Source: an uncultured Collinsella sp.
Lineage (GTDB): Bacteria > Actinomycetota > Coriobacteriia > Coriobacteriales > Coriobacteriaceae
DNA length: 17,655 nt
Assembly (NCBI GenBank): GCA_900758375.1
Contig: CAAERJ010000001.1
Location: forward strand, 1-17,655
Direction of reading: 5' to 3'
Shown: piece after piece, positions 7,219-14,042 of the stretch
Layout: the number at the start of each line of letters is the position of its first letter
How positions within the stretch are numbered: position 1 is the first letter of the stretch
Program-made: the position numbers and the translations under genes
The notes under the pieces: generated by a model
Told to the model about the DNA's origin: nothing
The model's database searches: none
The model's input: only the letters and a program-made list of their open reading frames with translations

Positions 7219-9023
7219 AGCCCAACAAAACCACCGTCAGCGACAACACCGAAAACGGAGCGCACAATATGGTCAAGCTCACTATCGATAACTGCGAGGT
7301 CGTGGTTCCCGAGCACACCACGATCCTGGACGCAGCCAAGTCCGTCGGCATCCAGATTCCCACCCTGTGCTACCTGCGCGATCTAAACGAGATCGGCGGC
7401 TGCCGCGTGTGCGTGGTCGAGGTTGAGGGCTGCGACCAGTTGGTTGCCGCCTGCAACAACTACGTGCTTGACGGCATGGTAGTTCACACCAACAGCCCCA
7501 AGGCCCGCGAGGCCCGTCGCACCAACGTGCAGCTGCTGCTGTCCCAGCACGATTCGCAGTGCACGAGCTGCGTGCGCAGCGGCAACTGCAACCTACAGAC
7601 CATCACCAACGACCTGGGCATCTTCTATCTGCCGTATCAAAGGCATTTGGCGGGCGAGGGCTGGGATTTCGATTTTCCCATCATCCGCGAAAACGACAAG
7701 TGCATTAAATGCATGCGCTGCATCAAGGTGTGCGAGAGCGTGCAGGGCCTGGGGATTTGGGACCTGACCAACCGCGCCACACATACCGCCGTGGGTACCC
7801 GCGGACGCGCGCCGATCGGCAAGACCGATTGCGTCGCGTGCGGCCAGTGCATTACGCATTGTCCGACGGGCGCGCTGCGCGAGCGCGATGATACCGAGAC
7901 CGTGTTTGACGCGCTCGCTAATCCCGACAAGATCGTGCTGGTGCAGATCGCGCCTGCCGTGCGCAGCGCTTGGGGTGAGGAGCTCGGCATTCCGCGCGAG
8001 GAGGCAACCGTTGAGCGTCTGGCGTGCGCGCTGCGCCGCGTGGGCTTTGAGTACGTGTTCGATACCGATTTTTCGGCCGACCTCACCATTATGGAGGAGG
8101 GCTCCGAGCTGCTCGAGCGCCTGGGCGCCGCCGTCAAGGGCAAGGGTGACGGCCGCGGCTGGCCCATGTTTACGAGCTGCTGCCCGGGCTGGGTGCGCTT
8201 TGTGAAGGCGCGGTATCCGGAGTTTGTCGACAGCCTGTCCACGTCCAAGTCTCCGCAGCAGATGTTCGGCGCTATTGCCAAGACCTACTACGCCAAGGTG
8301 CTGGGCGTGGAGCCCGAGCGCCTGTTTGTGGTGTCCGTGATGCCGTGCACGGCCAAGAAGGCCGAGTGTGCGCTGCCGAGCATGGTGGGCGAGGGCGGCG
8401 CGCCCGACGTAGACGTTGCGCTGACGGTGCGCGAGATGGTGCGCATGATCCGCGCGAGTCACGTGAGCGTGGACACGCTGGTCGAGGAGCCGCTCGATAC
8501 GCCGCTGGGCTTTGGCACGGGCGCGGGCGTGATCTTTGGCGCCACGGGCGGCGTGATGGAGGCCGCCGTGCGCTCGGCCTATTACCTGGTGACGGACAAG
8601 AACCCCGATGCGGACTTCTTTACCGACGCGCGTGGCCTGGATGGCTGGAAGGAAGCCGTTGCCGATATCGATGGCACCAAGGTGCGCGTCGCCGTGGCGC
8701 ACGGGCTGGGCAACGCCGCCCGCCTGCTCGACGCGATTCGCGACGGTCGTGTGAGCTATGACTTCGTTGAGGTTATGGCGTGCCCGGGCGGCTGTGTCGG
8801 TGGTGGCGGTCAGCCCATCCATGACGGTTGCGAGCTGGCGGCCGAGCGTGGCCAGGTGCTGTGGGGCCTGGATGCGAAGGCGGACATTCGCTTCTCGCAT
8901 GAGAATCCCGATGTCCAGGCGTGCTACCGCGAGTTTTTGGGTGCGCCACTCTCGCCGCTGGCCGAGGAATTGCTGCATACCGACCATCACGCCTGGTCGA
9001 TGCCCAACGAGGGGAAGTGTTAA
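7212..9023 (+). CDS. hydA: [FeFe]-hydrogenase, catalytic subunit
   Basis: This 603-residue enzyme makes or oxidises H2. The N-terminal 2Fe-2S domain has C53, C64, C67 and C81. A His-Cys3 4Fe-4S site follows (H113, C117, C120, C126), then a two-cluster ferredoxin domain (C164/167/170/174 and C207/210/213/217). The H-cluster domain carries all three signatures: TSCCPGW (321-327; C324 the ligand, C323 the likely proton-relay cysteine), MPCTAKKAE (C379) and MACPGGCVGGGGQP (C524, C528). The architecture is like clostridial CpI and looks fully active. The ATG at 7212 is preferred for the strong GGAGGGAGG (7195-7203) 8 nt upstream. An ATG at 7269 (584 residues, MVKLTIDN start, ACGGAG upstream) is the main alternative. 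No maturation genes (hydE, hydF, hydG) are in the window. The overlap with the upstream flavoprotein gene argues for a complex. Confidence 0.95.
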   Translation: MVEPNKTTVSDNTENGAHNMVKLTIDNCEVVVPEHTTILDAAKSVGIQIPTLCYLRDLNEIGGCRVCVVEVEGCDQLVAACNNYVLDGMVVHTNSPKAREARRTNVQLLLSQHDSQCTSCVRSGNCNLQTITNDLGIFYLPYQRHLAGEGWDFDFPIIRENDKCIKCMRCIKVCESVQGLGIWDLTNRATHTAVGTRGRAPIGKTDCVACGQCITHCPTGALRERDDTETVFDALANPDKIVLVQIAPAVRSAWGEELGIPREEATVERLACALRRVGFEYVFDTDFSADLTIMEEGSELLERLGAAVKGKGDGRGWPMFTSCCPGWVRFVKARYPEFVDSLSTSKSPQQMFGAIAKTYYAKVLGVEPERLFVVSVMPCTAKKAECALPSMVGEGGAPDVDVALTVREMVRMIRASHVSVDTLVEEPLDTPLGFGTGAGVIFGATGGVMEAAVRSAYYLVTDKNPDADFFTDARGLDGWKEAVADIDGTKVRVAVAHGLGNAARLLDAIRDGRVSYDFVEVMACPGGCVGGGGQPIHDGCELAAERGQVLWGLDAKADIRFSHENPDVQACYREFLGAPLSPLAEELLHTDHHAWSMPNEGKC

Positions 9024-9025
9024 CG

Positions 9026-10084
9026 ATGCGCGCGTTTAATGTTGAGCTGTCGCGCCGGGGATTTGCCTCGGCGCTTGCCGCGGGTGCGCTGTCGCTTGCG
9101 CTGGCTGGCTGCGGCGGCGGAGCTGCGGGGGCCGGGTCTGCTGCGGGCTCGGCTGCCGGGTCTGCCGCTGACGGTGCCGCTGCCGAGCCGGTCGAGGTGC
9201 ATGTCGCCTCGCTCAAGGGTCCGACGTCGATCGGTCTGGTGCAGTTTATGGACCAGGCGGCCGAAGGTGCCACGGACAACGAGTTCGACTTTGCGATCAG
9301 CGCCGCAGCCGACGAGATCGTGCCCAAGGTGATTCAGGGCGATGTCGATATCGCCCTAGTGCCCGCCAACGTGGCGAGCGTGCTCTACAACAAGACCGAG
9401 GGTGCGGTGCAGGTCATCGACATCAATACGCTGGGCGTGCTGAGCGTGTTGACGGGCGACGCGAGTGTGGCCTCGTTTGGTGATTTGGCGGGCCATACCG
9501 TCTACATGACGGGCAAGGGCGCCACGCCAGAGTATGTCATGAACTACCTGCTGGAGCGCGCGGGCCTGACCGGCCAGGTGACGCTCGAGTTTAAGAGCGA
9601 GCCCACCGAGGTGCTGTCGGCCCTGCTTGCCGACCCGTCCGCCGTGGGCGTGCTGCCGGAGCCGTTCAAGACCGCTGCCATCGCCAAGAGCGAGGGCAAG
9701 CTGTCGGCACCGGTAAATCTGACTGACGTGTGGGATGAGCTGGCGGGTGACACGGGTTCGCGCCTGCTGACGGGCGTGACCGTGGTGCGCCGTGCCTTTG
9801 CCGAGGAGCATCCCGAGGCCGTGGCGGAATTCTTGCGCTGCCATGAGGCGAGCGTGAAGGCCGTCAATGCGGCGCCGGCGGACTGGGCTCAGGCCGTGGT
9901 CAATGCGGGCATCGTGGATAACGCCACGATTGCCGAAAAGGCGATTCCCGGGTGCATGCTCGTGTGCCAGACGGGGAAGGATATGAAGGCGGCGCTCGGT
10001 GGGTACCTGCAGGTGCTGGCCGATGCGGACGCGAGCGCCGTGGGCGGCAAGCTCCCGGCTGACGATTTCTATTACATGGAGTAG
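9026..10084 (+). CDS. ABC transporter substrate-binding lipoprotein (NMT1/SsuA-like), Tat-type signal
   Basis: This 352-residue exported protein probably captures a small molecule for the permease-ATPase encoded next. The N-terminus has a twin-arginine signal (SRRGFA, R10 and R11), a hydrophobic stretch and the lipobox LAGC with C29, followed by a Gly/Ala/Ser-rich tether (30-60). Residues about 65-350 resemble the NMT1/SsuA/TauA class of binding proteins (KGPTSIGLVQFMDQA, DIALVPANVASVLYN, GKGATPEYVMNYLL, VLPEPFKTAA). This class binds sulfonates, nitrate, pyrimidine or thiamine precursors and others; the ligand here cannot be told. The ATG at 9026 follows AGGGGAAG (9010-9017). It begins 2 nt after the hydrogenase stop and ends 3 nt before the next gene, so it belongs to the same transcription unit. 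Confidence 0.85.
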   Translation: MRAFNVELSRRGFASALAAGALSLALAGCGGGAAGAGSAAGSAAGSAADGAAAEPVEVHVASLKGPTSIGLVQFMDQAAEGATDNEFDFAISAAADEIVPKVIQGDVDIALVPANVASVLYNKTEGAVQVIDINTLGVLSVLTGDASVASFGDLAGHTVYMTGKGATPEYVMNYLLERAGLTGQVTLEFKSEPTEVLSALLADPSAVGVLPEPFKTAAIAKSEGKLSAPVNLTDVWDELAGDTGSRLLTGVTVVRRAFAEEHPEAVAEFLRCHEASVKAVNAAPADWAQAVVNAGIVDNATIAEKAIPGCMLVCQTGKDMKAALGGYLQVLADADASAVGGKLPADDFYYME

Positions 10085-10087
10085 CCC

Positions 10088-11467
10088 GTGCGTGCGTTTG
10101 CTCGACAAATGACAGAGCGTATGAAGGCGGTGGCGGCAGTAGGTGCCGTTGCCGCCTTTTGGCTTGCCGTGTGGGTGCTGGTGGCGGGTCTCGTGGCGCA
10201 GCCGTTGATTTTGCCGGGGCCGGGCGCTGTCGTGGTGGCGTTGCTGCGACTGGTATGCGATGCCGGCACGTGGGCGATTCTGGCAGGCTCGGGTGCGCGA
10301 ATCTTGGGCGGGCTGGCGCTTGCCGCGGTGTGCGGCGGCGTGATGGCGGGAGTCTCGGTGCGATCGCTGACGTTTGCCCGCTTGGTGGCGCCGGCGCTTT
10401 CGTTTGTTAAGGCGACACCGGTTGCCTGCGTGGTGGTCCTGCTGCTCATTTGGTTGAGGTCGGCGCGCGTGAGCATTGCGGCGGTCTTTTTGATGGCACT
10501 GCCGGGCGTGTATTTTTCGCTGGCCGAGGGGCTGGCTCAGGTGAATAAACCGCTGGAGCAGATGTTCCGTCTGCATGGCGTGCGCGGCTGGCGCCTGTTT
10601 TGCGCCCACACCTGGCGCGAAGTCCTGCCGTTTGCGCTTTCGTGCGCCCGTGCCGTGATCGGCATGAGCTGGAAGGCCGGCGTGGCGGCGGAGCTGATCG
10701 GCATGGCGGTGGACACCGTGGGCGAGCGCATCTATCAGGCGAAGCTTTTGATTGAGACTGCCGATTTGCTGGCCTGGACCGTGCTGGTTGTTATGGCTTC
10801 GTGGGCATGCGAGCGCGTGCTGGTGTGGTTGCTGCGGGCTTCGGGGCCCGCGGCGTGGCGTGCTGCCGTGTGGGCACATGGGCGTGGTACTCGCGGGCGT
10901 TCGGGCGACTCTGCTGGCGCCGGCGCTGCTGCGGAGCTTGCGCTCGCGGTGGGCGACCGGGCGCCCTGGTCGCCGGCACTCGACGGACTGGTGCTTCGCG
11001 TGCCCGCGGGTGGGCGCGCCTGCGTGATGGGCGCCTCGGGTGTGGGCAAGTCGACGTTGCTCGCGCTGGCGGCGGGGGAGTGCGCACCGTGCTCGATGGT
11101 GTTTCAGGATGTGCACCTGGTCGAGGACGTTTCTGCCCTGGATAACGTGCTGGTGTGCGCCGACGCGCACATGGACGCCTCGAGTGCCGCAGCCCTGTTG
11201 CGCCTGCTGGTGCCGGGGGTCGATGTGCATGCTCGTGTGGCCGAGCTTTCGGGCGGGCAGCGCCGTCGCGTCGAGATTGCCCGAGCTCTGCTGTGCCCAG
11301 GCGACGCGGTGATTCTGGACGAGCCCTTTACCGGTCTAGACATCGCTGCGCGCGACGCATGCGCCGAGGTCGTGCGCGGCTTGCTCGACGGCCGCATGCT
11401 GTTGCTTGCTACGCACGATGCCGTCGACGCTCAGGCCCTCAATATCTCGGACATCATCACGCTCTAA
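10088..11467 (+). CDS. Fused ABC transporter permease and ATP-binding protein (SsuC-SsuB-like)
   Basis: This 459-residue protein joins two ABC transporter parts that are usually separate. Residues about 15-250 form a binding-protein-dependent permease with several hydrophobic segments and an EAA-type cytoplasmic loop around 157-190 (LHGVRGWRL to LPFALSCAR). After a Gly/Ala/Arg-rich linker (about 252-285) comes an ATPase with Walker A GASGVGKS (315-322), Q-loop MVFQD (Q340), signature LSGGQ (387-391), Walker B VILDEP (408-413) and H-loop THD (H443). Only 18 residues separate the Walker A lysine (321) from Q340, about half the usual, so the segment that normally contains a beta hairpin is missing. 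The GTG at 10088 has GGAG (10078-10081) upstream. The rest of the transporter is the lipoprotein encoded just before. Confidence 0.85.
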   Translation: MRAFARQMTERMKAVAAVGAVAAFWLAVWVLVAGLVAQPLILPGPGAVVVALLRLVCDAGTWAILAGSGARILGGLALAAVCGGVMAGVSVRSLTFARLVAPALSFVKATPVACVVVLLLIWLRSARVSIAAVFLMALPGVYFSLAEGLAQVNKPLEQMFRLHGVRGWRLFCAHTWREVLPFALSCARAVIGMSWKAGVAAELIGMAVDTVGERIYQAKLLIETADLLAWTVLVVMASWACERVLVWLLRASGPAAWRAAVWAHGRGTRGRSGDSAGAGAAAELALAVGDRAPWSPALDGLVLRVPAGGRACVMGASGVGKSTLLALAAGECAPCSMVFQDVHLVEDVSALDNVLVCADAHMDASSAAALLRLLVPGVDVHARVAELSGGQRRRVEIARALLCPGDAVILDEPFTGLDIAARDACAEVVRGLLDGRMLLLATHDAVDAQALNISDIITL

Positions 11468-11524
11468 ATACTTACTCAGCAACAAATTGATCCGTTTTTT
11501 CTCCGTCCCCATGGGATCGGGTAT

Positions 11525-11572
11525 GGTATTCTATCTGCGGGGTAATACTTAGGAATACCAAGTAATACCAAC
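11525..11572. promoter_or_regulatory. Helically phased AATAC repeats upstream of the antitoxin
   Basis: Three AATAC motifs begin at 11544, 11554 and 11564, exactly 10 bp apart (AATACTTAGG, AATACCAAGT, AATACCAACG). An inverted copy GGTATT lies at 11525-11530. Repeats on one face of the helix fit an operator, and RelB/DinJ-type antitoxins often repress their own promoters. The antitoxin start is about 110 bp downstream. The binding protein is inferred. I could not choose a convincing promoter pair around these repeats. Confidence 0.4.
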
Positions 11573-11590
11573 GCCGTAGAACAAACTCCA

Positions 11591-11647
11591 GATGCGGGCC
11601 AATCGGGTTGCCTTCACAGCCCGTCGCCCAGCCGCGTGGCCCGCATC
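11591..11647 (+). other. Structured leader hairpin upstream of the antitoxin
   Basis: GATGCGGGCCA (11591-11601) is the exact complement of TGGCCCGCATC (11637-11647). Within it, CGGGTTG (11604-11610) pairs with CAGCCCG (11617-11623), with one wobble. Together they could fold the untranslated leader into a two-part hairpin ending about 24 nt before the ribosome binding site. No T-run follows, so it is not a standard terminator. It may stabilise or regulate the antitoxin mRNA. Confidence 0.35.
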
Positions 11648-11682
11648 CATCCGCACCACCGTCGTTTCAAAAAGGAAGCGCC

Positions 11683-11886
11683 ATGGCAGAACACATGACC
11701 CCGGTTGTCGCGAAGGTCTTGCCCGAGGAAAAGGCGGCCTTCGCGGCGGCAACCCAGCTCGTGGGCACCACGCCGTCCAACGCCATCCGCATGTTCATCG
11801 CCGCCTTCAATCGCTGCGGCACCTTTCCGTTCGACATCTCGCCCAACGGGGCTTTTGGCGCTGCGCCCGATTCTCATCAACAATGA
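11683..11886 (+). CDS. RelB/DinJ-family antitoxin, without an adjacent toxin
   Basis: This 67-residue protein resembles the ribbon-helix-helix N-terminal part of RelB/DinJ antitoxins: PVVAKVLPEEKAAFAA (strand and first helix), then LVGTTPSNAIRMFIAAF (the conserved TPS-AIR-F helix) and CGTFPFDISP. Such antitoxins bind DNA and neutralise a RelE/YafQ-type RNase. No toxin gene follows: after the stop comes a REP-like hairpin and a membrane protease gene. The C-terminal toxin-binding region appears short, ending soon after FPFDISP. The ATG at 11683 is chosen for AAAGGAAG (11671-11678). It may be a solitary regulator, a remnant whose toxin was lost, or an antitoxin acting on a toxin elsewhere. Confidence 0.7.
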   Translation: MAEHMTPVVAKVLPEEKAAFAAATQLVGTTPSNAIRMFIAAFNRCGTFPFDISPNGAFGAAPDSHQQ

Positions 11887-11894
11887 CTGTCCCA

Positions 11895-11957
11895 AACTGC
11901 CGGCACTTGGGGACGTTCCTTTTCTGTCGGCAGTTAAGGAACGTCCCTAAGTGCCGG
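11895..11957. repeat. REP-like inverted repeat with alternative stem
   Basis: A 22-bp inverted repeat pairs 11900-11921 with 11936-11957 (core GGGGACGTTCCTT with AAGGAACGTCCC, one G-T wobble) around a 14-nt loop. A second stem, AACTGCCG (11895-11902) with CGGCAGTT (11928-11935), shares bases 11900-11902 with the first, so the two compete. Hairpins with a GGGACGTTCC core resemble REP elements associated with IS200-like (Y1) transposases, as I recall; no transposase is present here. It lies between the antitoxin stop and the protease start, and could also act as a terminator, although no T-run follows the right arm (GTTTTG only). Confidence 0.6.
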
Positions 11958-11974
11958 GTTTTGAGGAGGTTGGC

Positions 11975-12889
11975 ATGCTCAATGCGATGATTTGGGCGCT
12001 TGCCTGTTTTGGTGTTGTTGCTGCCGATATTGCCCTGAGCATGGTTTTGTTCTCCGCGTTGGACATCGTGTCGGCGCTGACAGGTTTCCCGGTCGACAAT
12101 CTCGATATCCAATGGTTCCAGGCTGCCGCTCAGACGGCGTCATTTTTGATGGCGCTGCTGTGGTGGCGTTATCTGTGGCCCCGCTCCTTCATGGCGCGCC
12201 GGCAAGGCGAACGCCCACTCGGCGGGGGAGCAGGCGCGGCATGGAAGCGCATTGTCTGCATTGTTGTGATCGGCCTATCCATGCAGGTGGTCATTAGCTA
12301 CCTATGCGACGGCGTACTGTCGCTGCTGCCCGAGGTCGCGGCAGACTATAGCGATCTCGTCGAGGAGACGGGCATGGGCGATACCAGCCTTCTTGCGGTC
12401 TTGACCACAGTGCTCGGCGCTCCGTTTTGCGAAGAGCTCCTGGTGCGCGGCATCATCTTTGAGTTTTCGCTGCGTGCGTTTAATCCACAGTGCCGTTCGC
12501 TCTGGAAGCGCCGGCGCCGCGCGAACGCGCAGGACGGCGCCATAGTGCCCTGGGCGGCCCCGAGTACCTGGGGCGTCGCCGCGGCGATTGTGCTGCAGGC
12601 GGCGATCTTCGGCTTTATGCACATGAACTGGGTGCAGGGTTGCTACGCGGGCGCTGCCGGCCTCATTTTTGGTTGGGTGTTCGTGACCACCGGAAAGCTC
12701 CGCTACACGATCCTGCTGCACTTTGCCTTTAATGCCGGGTCGTATCTCATGACATTGCTCTGGTTTGTGAACACGCCGTTCGACCTTGTGGTCACGGTTG
12801 GCATCGCCGGCTTTGTGCTGGTAGAGGCGATGCACTCGCTGCTTCGATTGTGCATTCCCGTGTCGCGCGAAGCTGATCGGTCTGAGTAA
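11975..12889 (+). CDS. CPBP-family intramembrane metalloprotease
   Basis: This 304-residue polytopic membrane protein has the three CPBP (Abi/CAAX-like) signatures: EELLVRG (E153, E154, R158), FGFMH (212-216, H216) and HFAFN (H249, N253). These glutamates and histidines form the metal-dependent active site in the family. About seven or eight hydrophobic segments span the protein, with a basic cytoplasmic stretch around 175-185 (LWKRRRRAN). Members process prenylated proteins, release membrane-bound factors, or give immunity to peptide bacteriocins; which applies here is unknown. The ATG at 11975 follows GAGGAGG (11963-11969). A GTG at 11951 would add 8 residues but starts inside the REP-like repeat and has no binding site. 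It converges with the AraC-family gene. Confidence 0.85.
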   Translation: MLNAMIWALACFGVVAADIALSMVLFSALDIVSALTGFPVDNLDIQWFQAAAQTASFLMALLWWRYLWPRSFMARRQGERPLGGGAGAAWKRIVCIVVIGLSMQVVISYLCDGVLSLLPEVAADYSDLVEETGMGDTSLLAVLTTVLGAPFCEELLVRGIIFEFSLRAFNPQCRSLWKRRRRANAQDGAIVPWAAPSTWGVAAAIVLQAAIFGFMHMNWVQGCYAGAAGLIFGWVFVTTGKLRYTILLHFAFNAGSYLMTLLWFVNTPFDLVVTVGIAGFVLVEAMHSLLRLCIPVSREADRSE

Positions 12890-12897
12890 TAACGCCT

Positions 12898-13890
12898 TTA
12901 ATTAGACCGATGCGTCCTGAACGCACCTGGCGTTTCGCCGAATGCTTCTTTAAATTTTGAGTAAAAGAATGACATGTTGGAGATGCCGACTTTTCGGGCT
13001 ACATACTGCACGCTGCGCTCGGTGTTATTGAGAAGATATGCCGCCTCTGTGAGCTGCTGGTTAAGCTTGATTTGCGAAAACGTTTTGCCGGTTTTTTGCT
13101 TGATCAAGCTGCTGAGATAGCTGGTGCTATAACCCGTATCGCTCGCAATGCTTTCGAGTGTGCAGTCGCCGTAGCTTCGCTCAATATGATTCAGAATCGA
13201 CATGATGCGTTCGTCCGACATGATCGCCTGGTTATCAGTTGCGGAGCGTCGGTACAGTCCTCGAATGAGAACAAGGAATAGGCTGACGGCGAGGTGCCTC
13301 ATGAGTTCATTGGAATAGGCATCTTTAAAGTGATATTCGATAAAGAGCATCTCGATGAGGCGTCGCGCATGTCGGGCGTATTCCTCTGGAAGAATGAGAT
13401 ATTTTCGGGCCTCGCGGTTTTTGGACACAAAATCAAATAGAAGATTCGTTAATGGTGACGCGCCGGGTAGCTGGCTCAGGAACAACGAATCGAACATTTC
13501 TTTTTTGAAGACGATCGAAATGACGATATCATGCTCGCCCTTAACGTATGGAACGCTTCTGACTACGCCGGTGTTGCAAATGAGCACGTCGCCCTTTTTA
13601 AGGAGTAGTCGCCGTCCGTTGACGATAAACGTGCAGACGCCGTCGTACACGTAGTTAAGCTCCATATCCCGATTGATATGAGGAGGAATATCGGTAAAGC
13701 GCGACTCCTTGATAAGGCCCACGGGGTTTTCGTCGAGAGTTTCTTTCCAATCAAACAGATAGACCTCTTCGCCGTTAATGGTTGTGGTTTCCACCCTGTT
13801 ATATCGCGGGCTGAGCTCTCCCGGATGTGTGCGATGCCACTCTTCGGTCTCGGTATGCGTATAGAGCAGCTGTTTGAGATTCGAATCCAT
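12898..13890 (-). CDS. AraC-family transcriptional regulator
   Basis: This 330-residue regulator has an N-terminal cupin-like sensing domain (about 65-135, with MELNYVYDGVCTFIVNGRR and LKKGDVLICN) and a C-terminal pair of helix-turn-helix motifs (about 232-328: LESIASDTGYSTSYLSSLIK and VQYVARKVGISNMSFFYSKF), ending in the typical GETPGAFR. It is divergent from the GH1 and PTS EIIBC genes, whose control it most likely exerts in response to a beta-glucoside or its phosphate. GGAG lies 6 nt before the ATG at 13890. Two direct half-sites 21 bp apart occur in the divergent region (13906-13935), and the same pair occurs before the EIIA operon, so it may act on both. The gene looks intact. Confidence 0.9.
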   Translation of the reverse strand: MDSNLKQLLYTHTETEEWHRTHPGELSPRYNRVETTTINGEEVYLFDWKETLDENPVGLIKESRFTDIPPHINRDMELNYVYDGVCTFIVNGRRLLLKKGDVLICNTGVVRSVPYVKGEHDIVISIVFKKEMFDSLFLSQLPGASPLTNLLFDFVSKNREARKYLILPEEYARHARRLIEMLFIEYHFKDAYSNELMRHLAVSLFLVLIRGLYRRSATDNQAIMSDERIMSILNHIERSYGDCTLESIASDTGYSTSYLSSLIKQKTGKTFSQIKLNQQLTEAAYLLNNTERSVQYVARKVGISNMSFFYSKFKEAFGETPGAFRTHRSN

Positions 13891-13905
13891 GGGGTGCTCC
13901 AGGGG

Positions 13906-13937
13906 TGAACGGTAGAATCGATGCCTTAAACGGTATT
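13906..13937 (+). promoter_or_regulatory. Paired direct repeat, putative AraC-type operator (copy 2)
   Basis: TGAACGGTA (13906-13914) and TAAACGGTA (13927-13935) are direct repeats exactly 21 bp apart. The downstream half-site covers the expected -35 position of a promoter with TATAAA at 13954-13959. This is the arrangement seen when AraC-type activators bind next to RNA polymerase. The identical pair, in the same order and spacing, lies at 431-466 before the EIIA operon. The site could also control the divergent AraC-family gene, which starts 16 bp away. Confidence 0.65.
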
Positions 13938-13953
13938 GTATCTAAAAAAATGT

Positions 13954-13959
13954 TATAAA
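13954..13959 (+). promoter_or_regulatory. Likely -10 element of the GH1-EIIBC operon
   Basis: TATAAA lies 17 bp after CGGTAT (13931-13936), which is a poor -35 hexamer. The poor -35 is overlapped by the downstream operator half-site, which fits an activator-dependent promoter. Transcription would start near 13966, giving a leader of about 77 nt. I see no RAT-like element in that leader. Confidence 0.4.
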
Positions 13960-14042
13960 CCACGCTTTCTATGCGATATCTTATGCATCTTGTTCTTCCT
14001 AGTATTGGGTTATCCGCTGGAGCATCCGATCAAGGAGGGCAA

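Noticed and set aside
9356..11230. Minus-strand open frame of about 624 codons opposite the binding protein and permease genes
   Set aside because: Arg/His/Gln-rich composition typical of a shadow frame; it spans two plus-strand genes with clear family motifs.
12876..12911. ATCGGTCT / AGACCGAT inverted repeat between the convergent CPBP and AraC-family genes
   Set aside because: It overlaps the ends of both coding regions, has a 20-nt loop and no T-run on either side, so it is not called a terminator.
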